DNA of 64,000 nucleotides from JANYHH01 sp965249745 (GTDB lineage: Bacteria > Deinococcota > Deinococci > Deinococcales > JAAFIG01), in NCBI GenBank assembly GCA_965249745.1, contig OZ252252.1, positions 3,224,001 to 3,288,000 of the forward strand, given 5' to 3'. Shown here in pieces: positions 33,129 to 42,572 of the stretch (the first letter of the stretch is position 1; the number at the start of each line of letters is the position of its first letter). The notes under the pieces are model-generated. The model saw only the letters and a list, made by a program, of their open reading frames with translations, was not told where the DNA came from and ran no database searches. Made by a program: the position numbers and the translations under genes.

Positions 33129-34532
33129 ATGACCTTACGACAATTTCTGACCTTCAGCGCCCTCGGGCTGATCGGGTTCTCGCCGGGGCTGGCGGCGGGC
33201 ACGTTGACGCTTCAGAGCGTTCTGGCGGGCCTGTCGCAATCTCTGACCTGGCAGAGCAGTGACCTAACCTATGCGGCGGCGCAACGCGCCCTGGACAGCG
33301 CCAGGGCCGCCGCCGGACTGAAGATCAGCGCCGGAACCGACGGTAGTCTGAACGTGCCACTCAACAGCTCGAACGGCAGCAGCACCAGCACCACGACCAG
33401 CTTGAGTCTCAACGCCAGCGCCAGCCTGACGGTACTGCCGTGGTCCAGCAATTACGACGCCGTGCGCACCCAGGAGCGAGCGCTCTACCGCGCCGGACTT
33501 GATCGTCAGGACTCGAGGAACACACTGGCGTTGAACGCGATTCAGCAGTATTTCAATGCTCGAGTCGCGGCGCTGGATTTAGTGAACGCCCGGAGCAGCG
33601 AGGTGGTCGCCAGTCAGCAAACGAGTGTCGCCGAAAAGCAGTTCCAGAGCGGTCAGCTCTCCAAGGATTCGCTTGAGACGACTCGCAAAAACCAGCAGAA
33701 CGCGCAGGTCAACACGCTCCAAGCGCAGCAGAACGCGGAGCTGACCCGCTTGCAACTCTTTCAGACCCTGAACCTATCTCCAAACGACAGTGAGCTTTCC
33801 ACGACGCCCGCCGCTCGAGCGGTACCCGGTGGAACCTTGGAGACGCTGATCGTCGGAGCGCTGACAAAGCGCTCCGATGTTCTAGCGGCGCAATCCAGGG
33901 TCAGCGACGCCAACGATGCCCTACAAAACGCCCAGCGCGACCGCCTGCTTCCCAGCGCGACCGTCAGCGCCAGCGTTGGACAGAATAGCAGCTCCGGGAG
34001 CGGTGGCAGCAGCGTCACGGGAAGCCTCAACCTTGGGCAGGGAACCGCCACCGTGTCCGCGCAGACGCCGGTGACCGGGACCAACACCACGCCGACCAGT
34101 CTGACCGTCAGCGCCAGCCTGAGCGTTCCGATTGTTAGCCCGGCGGCCGACGCCAAGATCAGCAGCGCCCAGAACAGCTTGGACAGCGCCCGGAAGTCAT
34201 TGGAAAACACCCGGCAGAGCGCGGCCCTAGACGTGCGCCAGAAGTACAACGACGCCACGCTGCAAACCCGCAAGTTGGAGTACAGCCGCAAGGTCGTCAG
34301 TAACGCTCAGAGCGCCCTCGAGATCGCGCAGAAGCGACTGGAACTGGGAGCGCTGACCGCGCTGGATGTCACCCAGGCGGAATTGACCGTCAAGCAAGCC
34401 GAACGCGACCTGGAGGCACAGACTGTCTCACAACTCCTGGCCGTGTACCGTTTGGAGAACGCCGTCGGCACACTCGACCTCATGAAATCCGATCTGCTCA
34501 AATCTGACCTCAATAAGGGAGCCACCCCATGA
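33129..34532 (+). CDS. TolC-like outer membrane efflux protein (first copy)
   Basis: 467 residues. Signal peptide about 1-24 (MTLRQFLTFSALGLIGFSPG). It then shows the two-fold repeat of long coiled helices typical of TolC (ALYRAGLDRQDSRNTLAL; AEKQFQSGQLSKDSLETT; AQKRLELGALTALDVTQAEL). Ser/Thr/Gly-rich segments between helices are the expected beta-strands of the barrel. GGAGG 7 bases upstream fixes the ATG at 33129. A frame from 33003 is upstream noise. First gene of a six-gene efflux operon, overlapping the next gene by 4 bases. Confidence 0.85.
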   Translation: MTLRQFLTFSALGLIGFSPGLAAGTLTLQSVLAGLSQSLTWQSSDLTYAAAQRALDSARAAAGLKISAGTDGSLNVPLNSSNGSSTSTTTSLSLNASASLTVLPWSSNYDAVRTQERALYRAGLDRQDSRNTLALNAIQQYFNARVAALDLVNARSSEVVASQQTSVAEKQFQSGQLSKDSLETTRKNQQNAQVNTLQAQQNAELTRLQLFQTLNLSPNDSELSTTPAARAVPGGTLETLIVGALTKRSDVLAAQSRVSDANDALQNAQRDRLLPSATVSASVGQNSSSGSGGSSVTGSLNLGQGTATVSAQTPVTGTNTTPTSLTVSASLSVPIVSPAADAKISSAQNSLDSARKSLENTRQSAALDVRQKYNDATLQTRKLEYSRKVVSNAQSALEIAQKRLELGALTALDVTQAELTVKQAERDLEAQTVSQLLAVYRLENAVGTLDLMKSDLLKSDLNKGATP

Positions 34533-35596
34533 AGCAAGCATCGTTCACCCGTCACGCGACCGTCGCCCTCGTCCTGTTAGCGGGCGCTGCCACCCTGGCC
34601 CAGACTGCGCTGACGATGGAGTCAGCCGTCAAGAGCGCCCTGGAACGCGGCGCGGACGTGGCCACCAGCACCCAGGCGCTGCTGACCGCCAGGGCGGACT
34701 TGCAGGTCAAGCAGAACGACCCGACGACCCTAGTCGTGTCACTGACCCAGGCGCAGCAGACGGCGGCGCTAGCGGCTGTCAACCTGACGGCGCAGAAGAT
34801 CACCGTCATGGGCAATGTGGCGACCGCCTACCTGAATCTGTACGAGGCCCAGGAGAATCTGGCGATCTTGAACGCGCAGGTGGCGCTCGATGCCAAGAAT
34901 CTCGAGGTCGCCAAGGCCAAGCTGGCACAGAAGAACGGAACTGACCTGGACGTGCGAAAAGCCGAGAACACCGCCTCGCAATCCCGGCAAAACTTGGCGA
35001 ATCAAAAAGCCCAGTTGCCAACGCTCTCCAATCGGCTCGAGGTGCTGCTTGGACAGGACTTGAAGGGGGATTTGCAGGTCAGCGATCCACCCGCGTACAA
35101 GGAAGTCAAACTGGACGCGGCGGCCCTGGAGAAGGCGCTGGATACCCGGTTGGCAGTGGTCTTGAAAGCGTCGCAGACGGTCGAGCTGCAAACGCTGAAC
35201 GTCAAACTGGCAGACAACGATTACACCGCCACCAACACGCTCGCGGATGCCAGGGCGAACCTGCTGAGCGCCCAGCGCGACTTGGACACCGCCCGCAAGA
35301 CCGGGGTTACGACCCTGCGCGACGCCGTGCGGAGCCTCAATAATGCTTTAGAGACCGTGAAGCTCAACCAAACGACTGTGCAAAACGAGCAGGACGGTTT
35401 GAAGCAGGATCAGCAGCGGTACAAGAACGGCACGATCAGCCGTTTAGAGCTGAGCCAGTCTGAGCTGAGCGTACTGAAAGCCAGACTCGCTCTGACCCAA
35501 GCCCAGGACAGTTACCTGAAGGCGCTGAACACCGTCTCGAGCGCCGCCGGGGTGGACGTGAGTGGCCTGCTGGCCAAGCTAGGAGGTGGATCGTGA
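34529..35596 (+). CDS. TolC-like outer membrane efflux protein (second copy, short)
   Basis: 355 residues with signal peptide (ATVALVLLAGAATLAQ) and one clear pair of TolC coiled hairpins (VATAYLNLYEAQENLAIL; VAKAKLAQKNGTDLDVRKAE; KQDQQRYKNGTISRLELSQ). It is about 110 residues shorter than the first copy and lacks the strand-rich inserts. It may form a mixed trimer with the first copy or act in the periplasm. The ATG overlaps the previous stop (ATGA). Confidence 0.8.
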   Translation: MKQASFTRHATVALVLLAGAATLAQTALTMESAVKSALERGADVATSTQALLTARADLQVKQNDPTTLVVSLTQAQQTAALAAVNLTAQKITVMGNVATAYLNLYEAQENLAILNAQVALDAKNLEVAKAKLAQKNGTDLDVRKAENTASQSRQNLANQKAQLPTLSNRLEVLLGQDLKGDLQVSDPPAYKEVKLDAAALEKALDTRLAVVLKASQTVELQTLNVKLADNDYTATNTLADARANLLSAQRDLDTARKTGVTTLRDAVRSLNNALETVKLNQTTVQNEQDGLKQDQQRYKNGTISRLELSQSELSVLKARLALTQAQDSYLKALNTVSSAAGVDVSGLLAKLGGGS

Positions 35597-36924
35597 ACGC
35601 CGCCGTCAAATCGCGCCGCCGTCTCAGCCCGTGGTGGGCACTGCTATTGATCCCAGTCGCAGCCGTTGGCTTGGTTGTCTCCGGGGTCATCAAGCCGCCG
35701 GGCGCAGCCTCGAGCGCCAGCACCGTCACCAAAGCGGAAACCGCCCTCGCCAACCGCAGCACCTTCCGCGTCTCCGTAACCGGGCCGGGAACCTTAGAGG
35801 CCGCCGACAGCTTGGACGTGAAGCCCAGCATCAACGGCACGGTGGCGCAGTTACCGAAGGTCGGGCAGCGCGTCACCAAGGGCGAACTCGTGGCGCGTCT
35901 GGAATCCGACACCTTCCAGCGGGCCCTCGAGAACGCGCAGCTCAGCCTGGACAAGGCGCAGTCGCAACTCTCCGGCACGCGCGCCACGCAGTCCAGCAAC
36001 CGCGCCACCCAAACCCAAAGTATTGCCAGCGCCCAGACGCAGTACAGCAACGGTCAGCGCGACGTGCAAACCGCGCAAACCAATCTGATCAACGCCCAAA
36101 AACTCTTCGAGATCGGCGGTGGCACGCGCCAAGCCGTGCAAGACGCGCAGACCGCGCTGGACAAAGCCAGGTCCACGCTTTCCAGCGCCCTGGTGGCGCT
36201 GCAAACCGCCCAAGGTGCGGTCGGGTTGAAATCACAGTCCGACACGCAGGACCTGCGCAACCTCGAGTTGGCCGTGCAGCAGGCACAGATCACCGTCAAA
36301 AACGCCCGGCAAGATCTGGCGAACACCAAAATCTACGCGCCGATCGGCGGGGTCGTCTCGAGCGTTACCGGGCAGCTTGCCAGTCCGGGCAGCAGCGCGG
36401 CGGCATTGTTCACGCTCTTGAACGACAAGCAGGTCAACTTGCCGGTCCAAGTGGACGAGACCGAGATCAGCAAGGTCAAGCTTGGGCAGCCCGCCGATGT
36501 CACGCTGGACGCGCTCGACGGGCAAAGCTTCCGGGGCAAGGTCACGCGGGTCTCGCCCCAGGCCACGATTGTCAGCAATATCGCCGTGTTTTACGTGACG
36601 GTCACGCTGGATAACCCGAGCCTGAAACTGCGTCCCGGCATGAGTGCCGAGGCGGAGATCATCTCTCAGGAGATTCAGAACGCCGTGCAAATCCCGCGCC
36701 GGGCTGTAGAACAGGTGCGAACCCGCTCCTACGTCATGGTCCAGACCTCCCCGACGGCCGAACCCGAACGCACCCGCGTCACGGTCGGACCGGACGACGG
36801 CACGAACATCGTCGTTACCTCCGGCTTGAAGGGCGGCGAGACGGTCGTGCTACCGACTCGAGCCAAAGCCACGACGACCACGGGCACGCCGGGCATCCGC
36901 ATCGGTGGAAGCGGTGGCCGATGA
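35593..36924 (+). CDS. MacA-like periplasmic adaptor (membrane fusion protein)
   Basis: 443 residues. One N-terminal membrane anchor (residues about 14-32). A biotinyl-lipoyl-like half-motif (DVKPSINGTVAQLPKVGQRVTKGELVARLE) is followed by a long coiled hairpin and then the second half-motif (NTKIYAPIGGVVSSVTGQLA) and beta-barrel domains. GTG start overlapping the previous stop (GTGA). It links the MacB-like pump to the TolC-like channel. Confidence 0.88.
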   Translation: MNAAVKSRRRLSPWWALLLIPVAAVGLVVSGVIKPPGAASSASTVTKAETALANRSTFRVSVTGPGTLEAADSLDVKPSINGTVAQLPKVGQRVTKGELVARLESDTFQRALENAQLSLDKAQSQLSGTRATQSSNRATQTQSIASAQTQYSNGQRDVQTAQTNLINAQKLFEIGGGTRQAVQDAQTALDKARSTLSSALVALQTAQGAVGLKSQSDTQDLRNLELAVQQAQITVKNARQDLANTKIYAPIGGVVSSVTGQLASPGSSAAALFTLLNDKQVNLPVQVDETEISKVKLGQPADVTLDALDGQSFRGKVTRVSPQATIVSNIAVFYVTVTLDNPSLKLRPGMSAEAEIISQEIQNAVQIPRRAVEQVRTRSYVMVQTSPTAEPERTRVTVGPDDGTNIVVTSGLKGGETVVLPTRAKATTTTGTPGIRIGGSGGR

Positions 36925-37670
36925 GCGTCCTGGAGTTGCGCGACATCACCAAGACCTACAAGATGGGTGAGTTGGAGTTTCAAGCCTTGAAGGGCGTGAG
37001 TTTACAGATCAATGCCGGGGAGATGGTCGCGCTGATGGGGCCGAGCGGCAGCGGCAAGACGACGATGATGCAGATTATCGGCTTGCTGGATCGACCCACA
37101 ACCGGTTCGTACTTCCTGCGCGGTCAGGATGTCACGACACTGACCGAGAACCAGCGTTCCGAGGCGCGCAACCTCAGCATCGGTTTCGTGTTTCAAGCCT
37201 TTCACCTGTTATCCCGTCAGAACATTTTAGAGAACGTCGAGTTACCGCTGATGTACGCGGGCATCCCCGCCAGGGAACGCCGCGAACGGGCGTTGGCATT
37301 GCTAGAAAAGGTCGGGCTGGCCGACAAGTGGCGCAACCTGCCAAGTCAGATCAGCGGTGGTCAGAAGCAGCGCGTCGCTGTGGCACGGGCCCTCACGATG
37401 ACTCCGGCGATTTTGCTGGCGGACGAACCGACCGGGAACCTGGACAGCCGGACGAGCGTGGAAATCATGGCGCTGTTTCAGGAGCTGAACGACGAGGGCA
37501 CGACCGTAATCGTCGTGACCCACGAACCAGACATCGGCGAGCACTGCAAGCGCGTGGTGCGCCTGCGCGACGGGTTATTGGAGTCCGACGCGTTGAACCC
37601 GAGCGTTCACCGGGCCGTGCCGCAGGGCATGGGCTTCATGACTCAAGCGCCGACGGGAGCACAACCGTGA
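36921..37670 (+). CDS. MacB/LolD-type ABC ATPase
   Basis: 249 residues. Walker A GPSGSGKTTMMQ, the family phrase SIGFVFQAFHLLSRQNILENV, ABC signature SGGQKQRVAVARAL, Walker B ILLADEPTGNLDS and switch His in VTHEPD. It drives the FtsX-like permease next to it. Overlaps neighbours by 4 bases on both sides. Confidence 0.93.
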   Translation: MSVLELRDITKTYKMGELEFQALKGVSLQINAGEMVALMGPSGSGKTTMMQIIGLLDRPTTGSYFLRGQDVTTLTENQRSEARNLSIGFVFQAFHLLSRQNILENVELPLMYAGIPARERRERALALLEKVGLADKWRNLPSQISGGQKQRVAVARALTMTPAILLADEPTGNLDSRTSVEIMALFQELNDEGTTVIVVTHEPDIGEHCKRVVRLRDGLLESDALNPSVHRAVPQGMGFMTQAPTGAQP

Positions 37671-38974
37671 GCGCCCAAGCGAGCAAAACCTTAGAGCCGG
37701 TCAGCGCACCCCGGCGCGGCGGCGTTTCCGCCGGGTTGAATCTCGGGCAGACCTTTATCATCGCCTGGCGCGCCATTTTGGGAAATCCCCTGCGGAGCAT
37801 TCTGACGGCATTGGGGATCATCATCGGCGTCGGCGCGGTGATCGCCCTGACCAGTCTGGGCGGCGGGGCCACGAGCGGGATTCAGAATCAACTCAACAGC
37901 CTCGGCACGAACCTCTTAACCGTCTCGAGCGGCGGCGGTCAACGCGGCGGTCCGCCCGGCCTGGTGCGCACCGGCGGCACGCAAACGATCACGGTCGGCG
38001 ACCTGAAGGCGATCTCAGCCTTGACCGGAATCGCGGGTATTGCGCCAACGGTGCAAAAGAACCTGCAAGCCAAGGCGGGCGCGGAAAACACGCAGGTCAC
38101 GGTCATTGGAACCTACCCGTCCTATGAAACGGTCCGCAACAGCGCGGTCGCCACGGGGGCGTGGTTCACCGATTCCGATGTGACTTCCAGGAAGCGCTTG
38201 GCCGTGATCGGCTATCAGGTCGGGCAAGATCTGTTCACCGACGGCAGCGACCCGATGGGCCAGAAGATCAAACTCGGTGGGGTCAGCTTCACGATCATCG
38301 GCGTCATGGCCGACAAGGGCAACAGCGGCTTCTCGTCCCCGAACTCGCAGGTCTTCGTGCCGCTGACCACCTATCAGCAGCGTCTCGGAGCGACGCTCAG
38401 CAAATCCGGCGAGCAGACCGTCTCGAGCATCAGCGTTCAGGGAGCCACGAAGGAGGGATTGACCGATTTGCAGACGCGGATCACCGACCTTTTATCCGCT
38501 CGTCACAAGAAATTCAACGTGGACGAGTACGACTTTAACGTGCAAAACCAGGCGGATTTGCTCAGCAGCGTCAATCAGATCACCACGATTCTGACGCTGT
38601 TCCTGGGCGGCGTGGCGGGCATCAGTCTCTTGGTCGGCGGGATCGGAATCATGAACATCATGCTGGTGTCCGTAACCGAACGCACCCGCGAGATCGGCAT
38701 CCGCAAAGCCTTGGGCGCGAAACCCAGGGACATTCTGACGCAGTTCCTGGTTGAAGCACTGGTGCTGAGCATCGGCGGCGGCATGATCGGCATTCTGATC
38801 GGACTGGCGCTCGCGTACGGCGGCGGCAGCCTGGTCAGCATCACCCCGGTCGTCAGCACGGGCAGCATCATTCTGGCCTTCGGGTTCAGCGCCGCCGTCG
38901 GCGTGTTCTTCGGCTTCTATCCGGCCGCCCGAGCCGCCAAGCTGGACCCGGTGGAATCGTTGCGCTACGAGTAA
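37667..38974 (+). CDS. MacB-type FtsX-like permease
   Basis: 435 residues from a GTG that overlaps the ATPase stop. It has helix 1 (ILTALGIIIGVGAVIALTSLG), a large external MacB_PCD-like domain of about 210 residues, and three C-terminal helices. The family end is VSVTERTREIGIRKALGAKPRDIL...AARAAKLDPVESLRYE. MacB pumps do not carry substrates through the membrane; they push them out of the periplasm through the TolC channel. Confidence 0.92.
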   Translation: MSAQASKTLEPVSAPRRGGVSAGLNLGQTFIIAWRAILGNPLRSILTALGIIIGVGAVIALTSLGGGATSGIQNQLNSLGTNLLTVSSGGGQRGGPPGLVRTGGTQTITVGDLKAISALTGIAGIAPTVQKNLQAKAGAENTQVTVIGTYPSYETVRNSAVATGAWFTDSDVTSRKRLAVIGYQVGQDLFTDGSDPMGQKIKLGGVSFTIIGVMADKGNSGFSSPNSQVFVPLTTYQQRLGATLSKSGEQTVSSISVQGATKEGLTDLQTRITDLLSARHKKFNVDEYDFNVQNQADLLSSVNQITTILTLFLGGVAGISLLVGGIGIMNIMLVSVTERTREIGIRKALGAKPRDILTQFLVEALVLSIGGGMIGILIGLALAYGGGSLVSITPVVSTGSIILAFGFSAAVGVFFGFYPAARAAKLDPVESLRYE

Positions 38975-39045
38975 CCCGGCAAGCCCGTAAGACGCGTCTC
39001 GAGGTCAACCGAATCTCACAATAAACACGCCAAGGAGAACTAGTC

Positions 39046-39603
39046 ATGAATAAATTGATCGTTAGCCTGTTCGTCTCGAGCCTGATGATGGGTGCGCCGC
39101 TGGCCGTGGCGCAGCAGGGCGGGTTCACCCAAGACCCGGCCACCCAAGCCAAGTTCAAAGCCTACCAACCCGTGCTAGATCTGGTGGGTCGCGTCTCCTT
39201 GATGACTGAGCTGGACGCGCAGAAGGGACTGGCCTTTACCAAGGCGCAAGCCAAGACGCTGCTCCCGGTGCTGAAGGATTTGCAGACTCGAGCCGATCTG
39301 AAACCCAAGGACGCCACGGTGATTCTGACAAAAATTGAGGACAAGATTCTGACCGACAAGCAACTGGTCTGGTTGGACGACACGCAGCTCAAACGCGAGG
39401 AGGAGCGCCGTCAGCGCTTCCAGAACGGTGGCGGCGGTCAACCCGGGAGCGGCGCACCCGGCGCGGGCGGCAACCGGGGTCCGGGCGGCGGGCGCGGCGG
39501 CATGTTCAAGGCGATTCAGGACGGCACGCCGTTCAACCCATTCAAGGACGATCGCATGGGCAAACCGTTGACGGACCTGATCGCGCTACTGGCGAAACGC
39601 TGA
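39046..39603 (+). CDS. Secreted helical protein of the efflux operon
   Basis: 185 residues. Signal peptide 1-22 (LIVSLFVSSLMMGAPLAVAQ), a helical mature domain (FTKAQAKTLLPVLKDLQTRA; DKQLVWLDDTQLKREEERRQ), a Gly-rich linker and a charged tail. It looks like the small secreted proteins often encoded next to MacAB systems. No function is known to me. AAGGAGA 8 bases upstream of the ATG. It follows the permease gene after 71 bases and ends in a terminator. Confidence 0.65.
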   Translation: MNKLIVSLFVSSLMMGAPLAVAQQGGFTQDPATQAKFKAYQPVLDLVGRVSLMTELDAQKGLAFTKAQAKTLLPVLKDLQTRADLKPKDATVILTKIEDKILTDKQLVWLDDTQLKREEERRQRFQNGGGGQPGSGAPGAGGNRGPGGGRGGMFKAIQDGTPFNPFKDDRMGKPLTDLIALLAKR

Positions 39604-39624
39604 ATTGTACCCAGCCCACTCTCA

Positions 39625-39653
39625 AACCCTCGAGTCAGTCAGGCTCGAGGGTT
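39625..39653. terminator. Terminator at the end of the efflux operon
   Basis: AACCCTCGAG (39625-39634) pairs with CTCGAGGGTT (39644-39653), followed by CTTGTTGG. The hexamer CTCGAG is in both arms. Confidence 0.75.
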
Positions 39654-39674
39654 CTTGTTGGAGACACAAAAGAA

Positions 39675-39767
39675 TACTGAGTTCGGCGTCGTCAGGTTCA
39701 CGTTTGAAGACAATAGAGTGCGTCTATGACGAAGATGTGGCTGAGCCGAAGCGTGCCGTTATCAGTA
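39675..39767 (+). repeat. 93-bp dispersed repeat, copy B
   Basis: Begins TACTGAGTTCGG and ends CCGTTATCAGTA, the same ends as the copy at 8478-8570. CCGAA near the right end can pair with TTCGG near the left. The centre is more like the copy at 19301-19393 (TCAGGTTCACGTTT). It lies between the efflux operon terminator and the MATE gene. Confidence 0.85.
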
Positions 39768-39843
39768 TGGTTCATCGCAGCGCCGATCTTTGAGAAGGCG
39801 CTCGTTACAACCCAAGTTGTGCGGCGCGGCTCGAGCCTTGACT

Positions 39844-41217
39844 TCAACTCGAGCTGGCACTCAGGTGTTCCCGCTGCCAGCCGCCAGCCCGCCAACGCCA
39901 CCAGTAAATCCCGGCCAGCAGCGTCAGGTACACGAACGGCGCGAGCCACGCCTCGAGCAGGCCGCGTTTCAGCACCACGACCAGCCATGCCCCGCCGCCG
40001 ACCATGACGCTCCAGGCCAGCACGACCGTGACAAGCGCCGTGAAGCGCGTGTCGCCCGCCCCGGCTAGGGCGCTCCGAAAGACGATGTTCATCGCATCGA
40101 AGAACTGGTAGAAGCACATCAAACGCAGCAGCCCAGCCGTCAACCCGATCACGGTTTCATCTGGACTGAAAGCTCGGGCGAGCGGTTCGGCGAAGATCCA
40201 AAAAATCACGCCGATCGCACCCATCCAAGCCATGCCCAGCCAGACGCCGACATACCCGGTGCGCGAAGCCAAATCCAGGGTTTTCGCGCCGACGAAGCGC
40301 CCGACCAGGCTGGCGGTCGCGGTTCCCAGCGCGAAGCCGGGCATGAAGGCGAACCCGGAGATCTGATTTCCAATCTGGCTGGCCGCGAGCGCGTCGGTGC
40401 TGATTCGTCCGGTCAGCGCTAGGAAAGCGGTGAAGGCGGAGACCTCGACGCACTCCATGATCCCAAGCGGTGCGCCAACGCGCAGCATCTCCTTCCATTC
40501 TTTGCGACTTGGCACGGAGAACCGCAACTTCGGCGCGTGCCAGCGCAGCACGATCACGCCCGCCACAATCGCCCCGAGGCTGACGCTGATGGCACTCCCG
40601 AGGGCGGAACCCTCGATACCCAATTTCGGTGCGCCGAGGTTCCCGAAGACCAGCAGCCAGTTCAGCAGGATATTCCCCAGCACGACGCCCCAGGTGATGA
40701 ACATCGGGGTTCTGGCATCGCCGCGTCCGATCAGAAACCCCAGAAAAACCGTGGACAGCAAGCCGAACGGTAACTCGAGCAGGCGAATGTGAATGTACTG
40801 GGTGGCTTGCATTTGCACCGCCGCTTTCGCGCCGCTCCAATCCAGTAAAACCGGCACGAGCGGGCGGAACAGAAGCGCCAGCGGAGCCAGCACCAGTGAC
40901 ATTACCAGAAAGCAGACCAGCCAGCGCCGTTGCCGCGCCTCGTCCTGCGCCCCGAAGGCCTGCGCAGTGAACGGAATCGTCGCGTTGACGATACCTCTGG
41001 GAAGCAAGAACAGCGTCCAGAACATGACCGTGCCCAAACCCACGGCCGCCACCGCCGAGGTCGAAATCTGCCCCATAAACAGCGTGTCGGTCGTACCGAT
41101 TAGCACGCCGCTCAGGTTGCTCAGCAGCATTGGGGCGGCCATGCGAATCAACTCCGTCGTCAACCCAGAATTGTTACGCGGCTCGAGCGGCAAGGGCTGG
41201 GCGGAGGCGGACTGCAT
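39844..41217 (-). CDS. MATE family efflux transporter
   Basis: 457 residues with twelve hydrophobic helices. Family features: AAPMLLSNLSGVLIGTTDTLFMGQ at the N-terminus, the internal repeat start MLRVGAPLGIMECVEVSAFT, and FRSALAGAGDTRFT. MATE pumps export cationic compounds using Na+ or H+ gradients. TAGAGT ends 9 bases before the ATG on the minus strand. Single gene. Confidence 0.88.
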   Translation of the reverse strand: MQSASAQPLPLEPRNNSGLTTELIRMAAPMLLSNLSGVLIGTTDTLFMGQISTSAVAAVGLGTVMFWTLFLLPRGIVNATIPFTAQAFGAQDEARQRRWLVCFLVMSLVLAPLALLFRPLVPVLLDWSGAKAAVQMQATQYIHIRLLELPFGLLSTVFLGFLIGRGDARTPMFITWGVVLGNILLNWLLVFGNLGAPKLGIEGSALGSAISVSLGAIVAGVIVLRWHAPKLRFSVPSRKEWKEMLRVGAPLGIMECVEVSAFTAFLALTGRISTDALAASQIGNQISGFAFMPGFALGTATASLVGRFVGAKTLDLASRTGYVGVWLGMAWMGAIGVIFWIFAEPLARAFSPDETVIGLTAGLLRLMCFYQFFDAMNIVFRSALAGAGDTRFTALVTVVLAWSVMVGGGAWLVVVLKRGLLEAWLAPFVYLTLLAGIYWWRWRAGGWQREHLSASSS

Positions 41218-41359
41218 ACAGGGTTCACTCTACCGGCTTAGGGGTCAGCCTCGAGTCAGTCAAATGCGCTATTGGCGGGTCAGCCCAATGGTCCATGCTG
41301 AAAATGACGAGCGCCGTTTGGTGCGTGCCTCGGGCGTGGTTTCCAAACCCATCCCAGAG

Positions 41360-42568
41360 TCAGACCGGAACCCGATTGACCCGCTCCAGCATCATCTCCG
41401 CCAAGCGCTGTGCCGCACCGGGCGCGGGCATCGTCTCCGCCAACCTCGAGACGATCCGGGCGCGTTCAATGGGCTGCTCTAACAGGCGCAGAGCTTCGGT
41501 AGCAATTTGCGCTGGCCTGAGGTCGCCCCGCAATTCCACTTGAATCGCTTCGTCGGCGATGATGTTCGGCAAGGACACGTATTTGAAGCGCTTTAAGAAG
41601 GTTTCCACCAACCTGCGTTTCAACGGCTTCCCGACGAGCGGAATCACCTCGAGATACCGCAGTGGATTTTCGATTGGGATCAGTTCCATTTTTTGCAGCG
41701 GTAGACAGACGATGCTAGGCACGCCAGCAATCCCCAATTCCAGCGTGTTCGTGCCAGGAATCGTCAACGCCAGATCTGCCTGTTTCATCAGGCGGTAACG
41801 TTCCGCCTCGTCGTGCAGATGAATCTGCGTGCCGTTCGGAGTAATCAGCGCGTCTCCCTCGAGTCGTAGCCTCACACCGCCCATGTCCAACACCTTCGCG
41901 CCGGAGATGGCAATCCCGAAATCCTCGTCGGTCACGAGCTTAGAGCGCGGGTAATGAAAGCGCACCTCGGGTAATCTGGCGGCGATCAACTCGGCGACAC
42001 CCGCGAAGAACGGCAACAGGTGCGTCACCTGAAAGCCTCTCGAGCCGGGGATCAGCAGCACATCTAAACCCGAGTGTTTCTCCGGCTGACCCTCGAGTTG
42101 CAGTGCGTCGGCGGTCAGATTGCCGATGTTCCCCGCCGTGCCGCCCGCCCGCAGCGCCCTTTGTAGGGTGCGGGCGTCGTGGACCAGTAGCCGTTCCAGG
42201 GACTTGTGCCAGTACGCCTCGAAGCTGTAGCGCCACGCGGGATACCCCAGCCGTCCGCCGATCCGCCCTGGAAACGAGACATCGCCGCCCAGTCCAATCA
42301 CCAGGCCACTCGAGGTTTTCAGGTAGCCCTTCGGTTTCCGCCCGCCCGCGATGAACTCCAAATTTTCAGCGACGCTCACCACCGCGTCCACCGGGAGCGT
42401 CTCGGCGATGCCGCGCTCGTACCCGCTGGCGAACGGGCACGGCAGCAAGCCCAGCACCAGCCGAAAGTCGGTGTCTAGAGCGCGCAGCTCGCGCACGAGC
42501 GGGCGCACCCAGGTGTACAACTCGCCGGGACCGTTCACCAGCAAAATCAGCTCAGGAACCTCAGTCAT
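41360..42568 (-). CDS. Lipid-A-disaccharide synthase-like protein (LpxB-related)
   Basis: 402 residues. It begins MTEVPELILLVNGPGELYTW and has the GT19-like features LLIPGSRGFQVTHLLPFFAG and ALTIPGTNTLELGIAGVPSI, followed by a helical C-terminus. This family joins two acylated glucosamines in lipid A synthesis, but several divergent branches exist with unproven activity. The ATG at 42568 lies 4 bases after the lpxA stop, which fixes the start and shows co-translation. A frame to 42763 would run through lpxA. Confidence 0.75.
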   Translation of the reverse strand: MTEVPELILLVNGPGELYTWVRPLVRELRALDTDFRLVLGLLPCPFASGYERGIAETLPVDAVVSVAENLEFIAGGRKPKGYLKTSSGLVIGLGGDVSFPGRIGGRLGYPAWRYSFEAYWHKSLERLLVHDARTLQRALRAGGTAGNIGNLTADALQLEGQPEKHSGLDVLLIPGSRGFQVTHLLPFFAGVAELIAARLPEVRFHYPRSKLVTDEDFGIAISGAKVLDMGGVRLRLEGDALITPNGTQIHLHDEAERYRLMKQADLALTIPGTNTLELGIAGVPSIVCLPLQKMELIPIENPLRYLEVIPLVGKPLKRRLVETFLKRFKYVSLPNIIADEAIQVELRGDLRPAQIATEALRLLEQPIERARIVSRLAETMPAPGAAQRLAEMMLERVNRVPV

Positions 42569-42572
42569 CGGG

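Noticed and set aside
35586..36614. 342-codon open frame overlapping the adaptor gene
   Set aside because: Same strand, other frame. The adaptor frame carries the lipoyl-like motifs and the operon overlaps.
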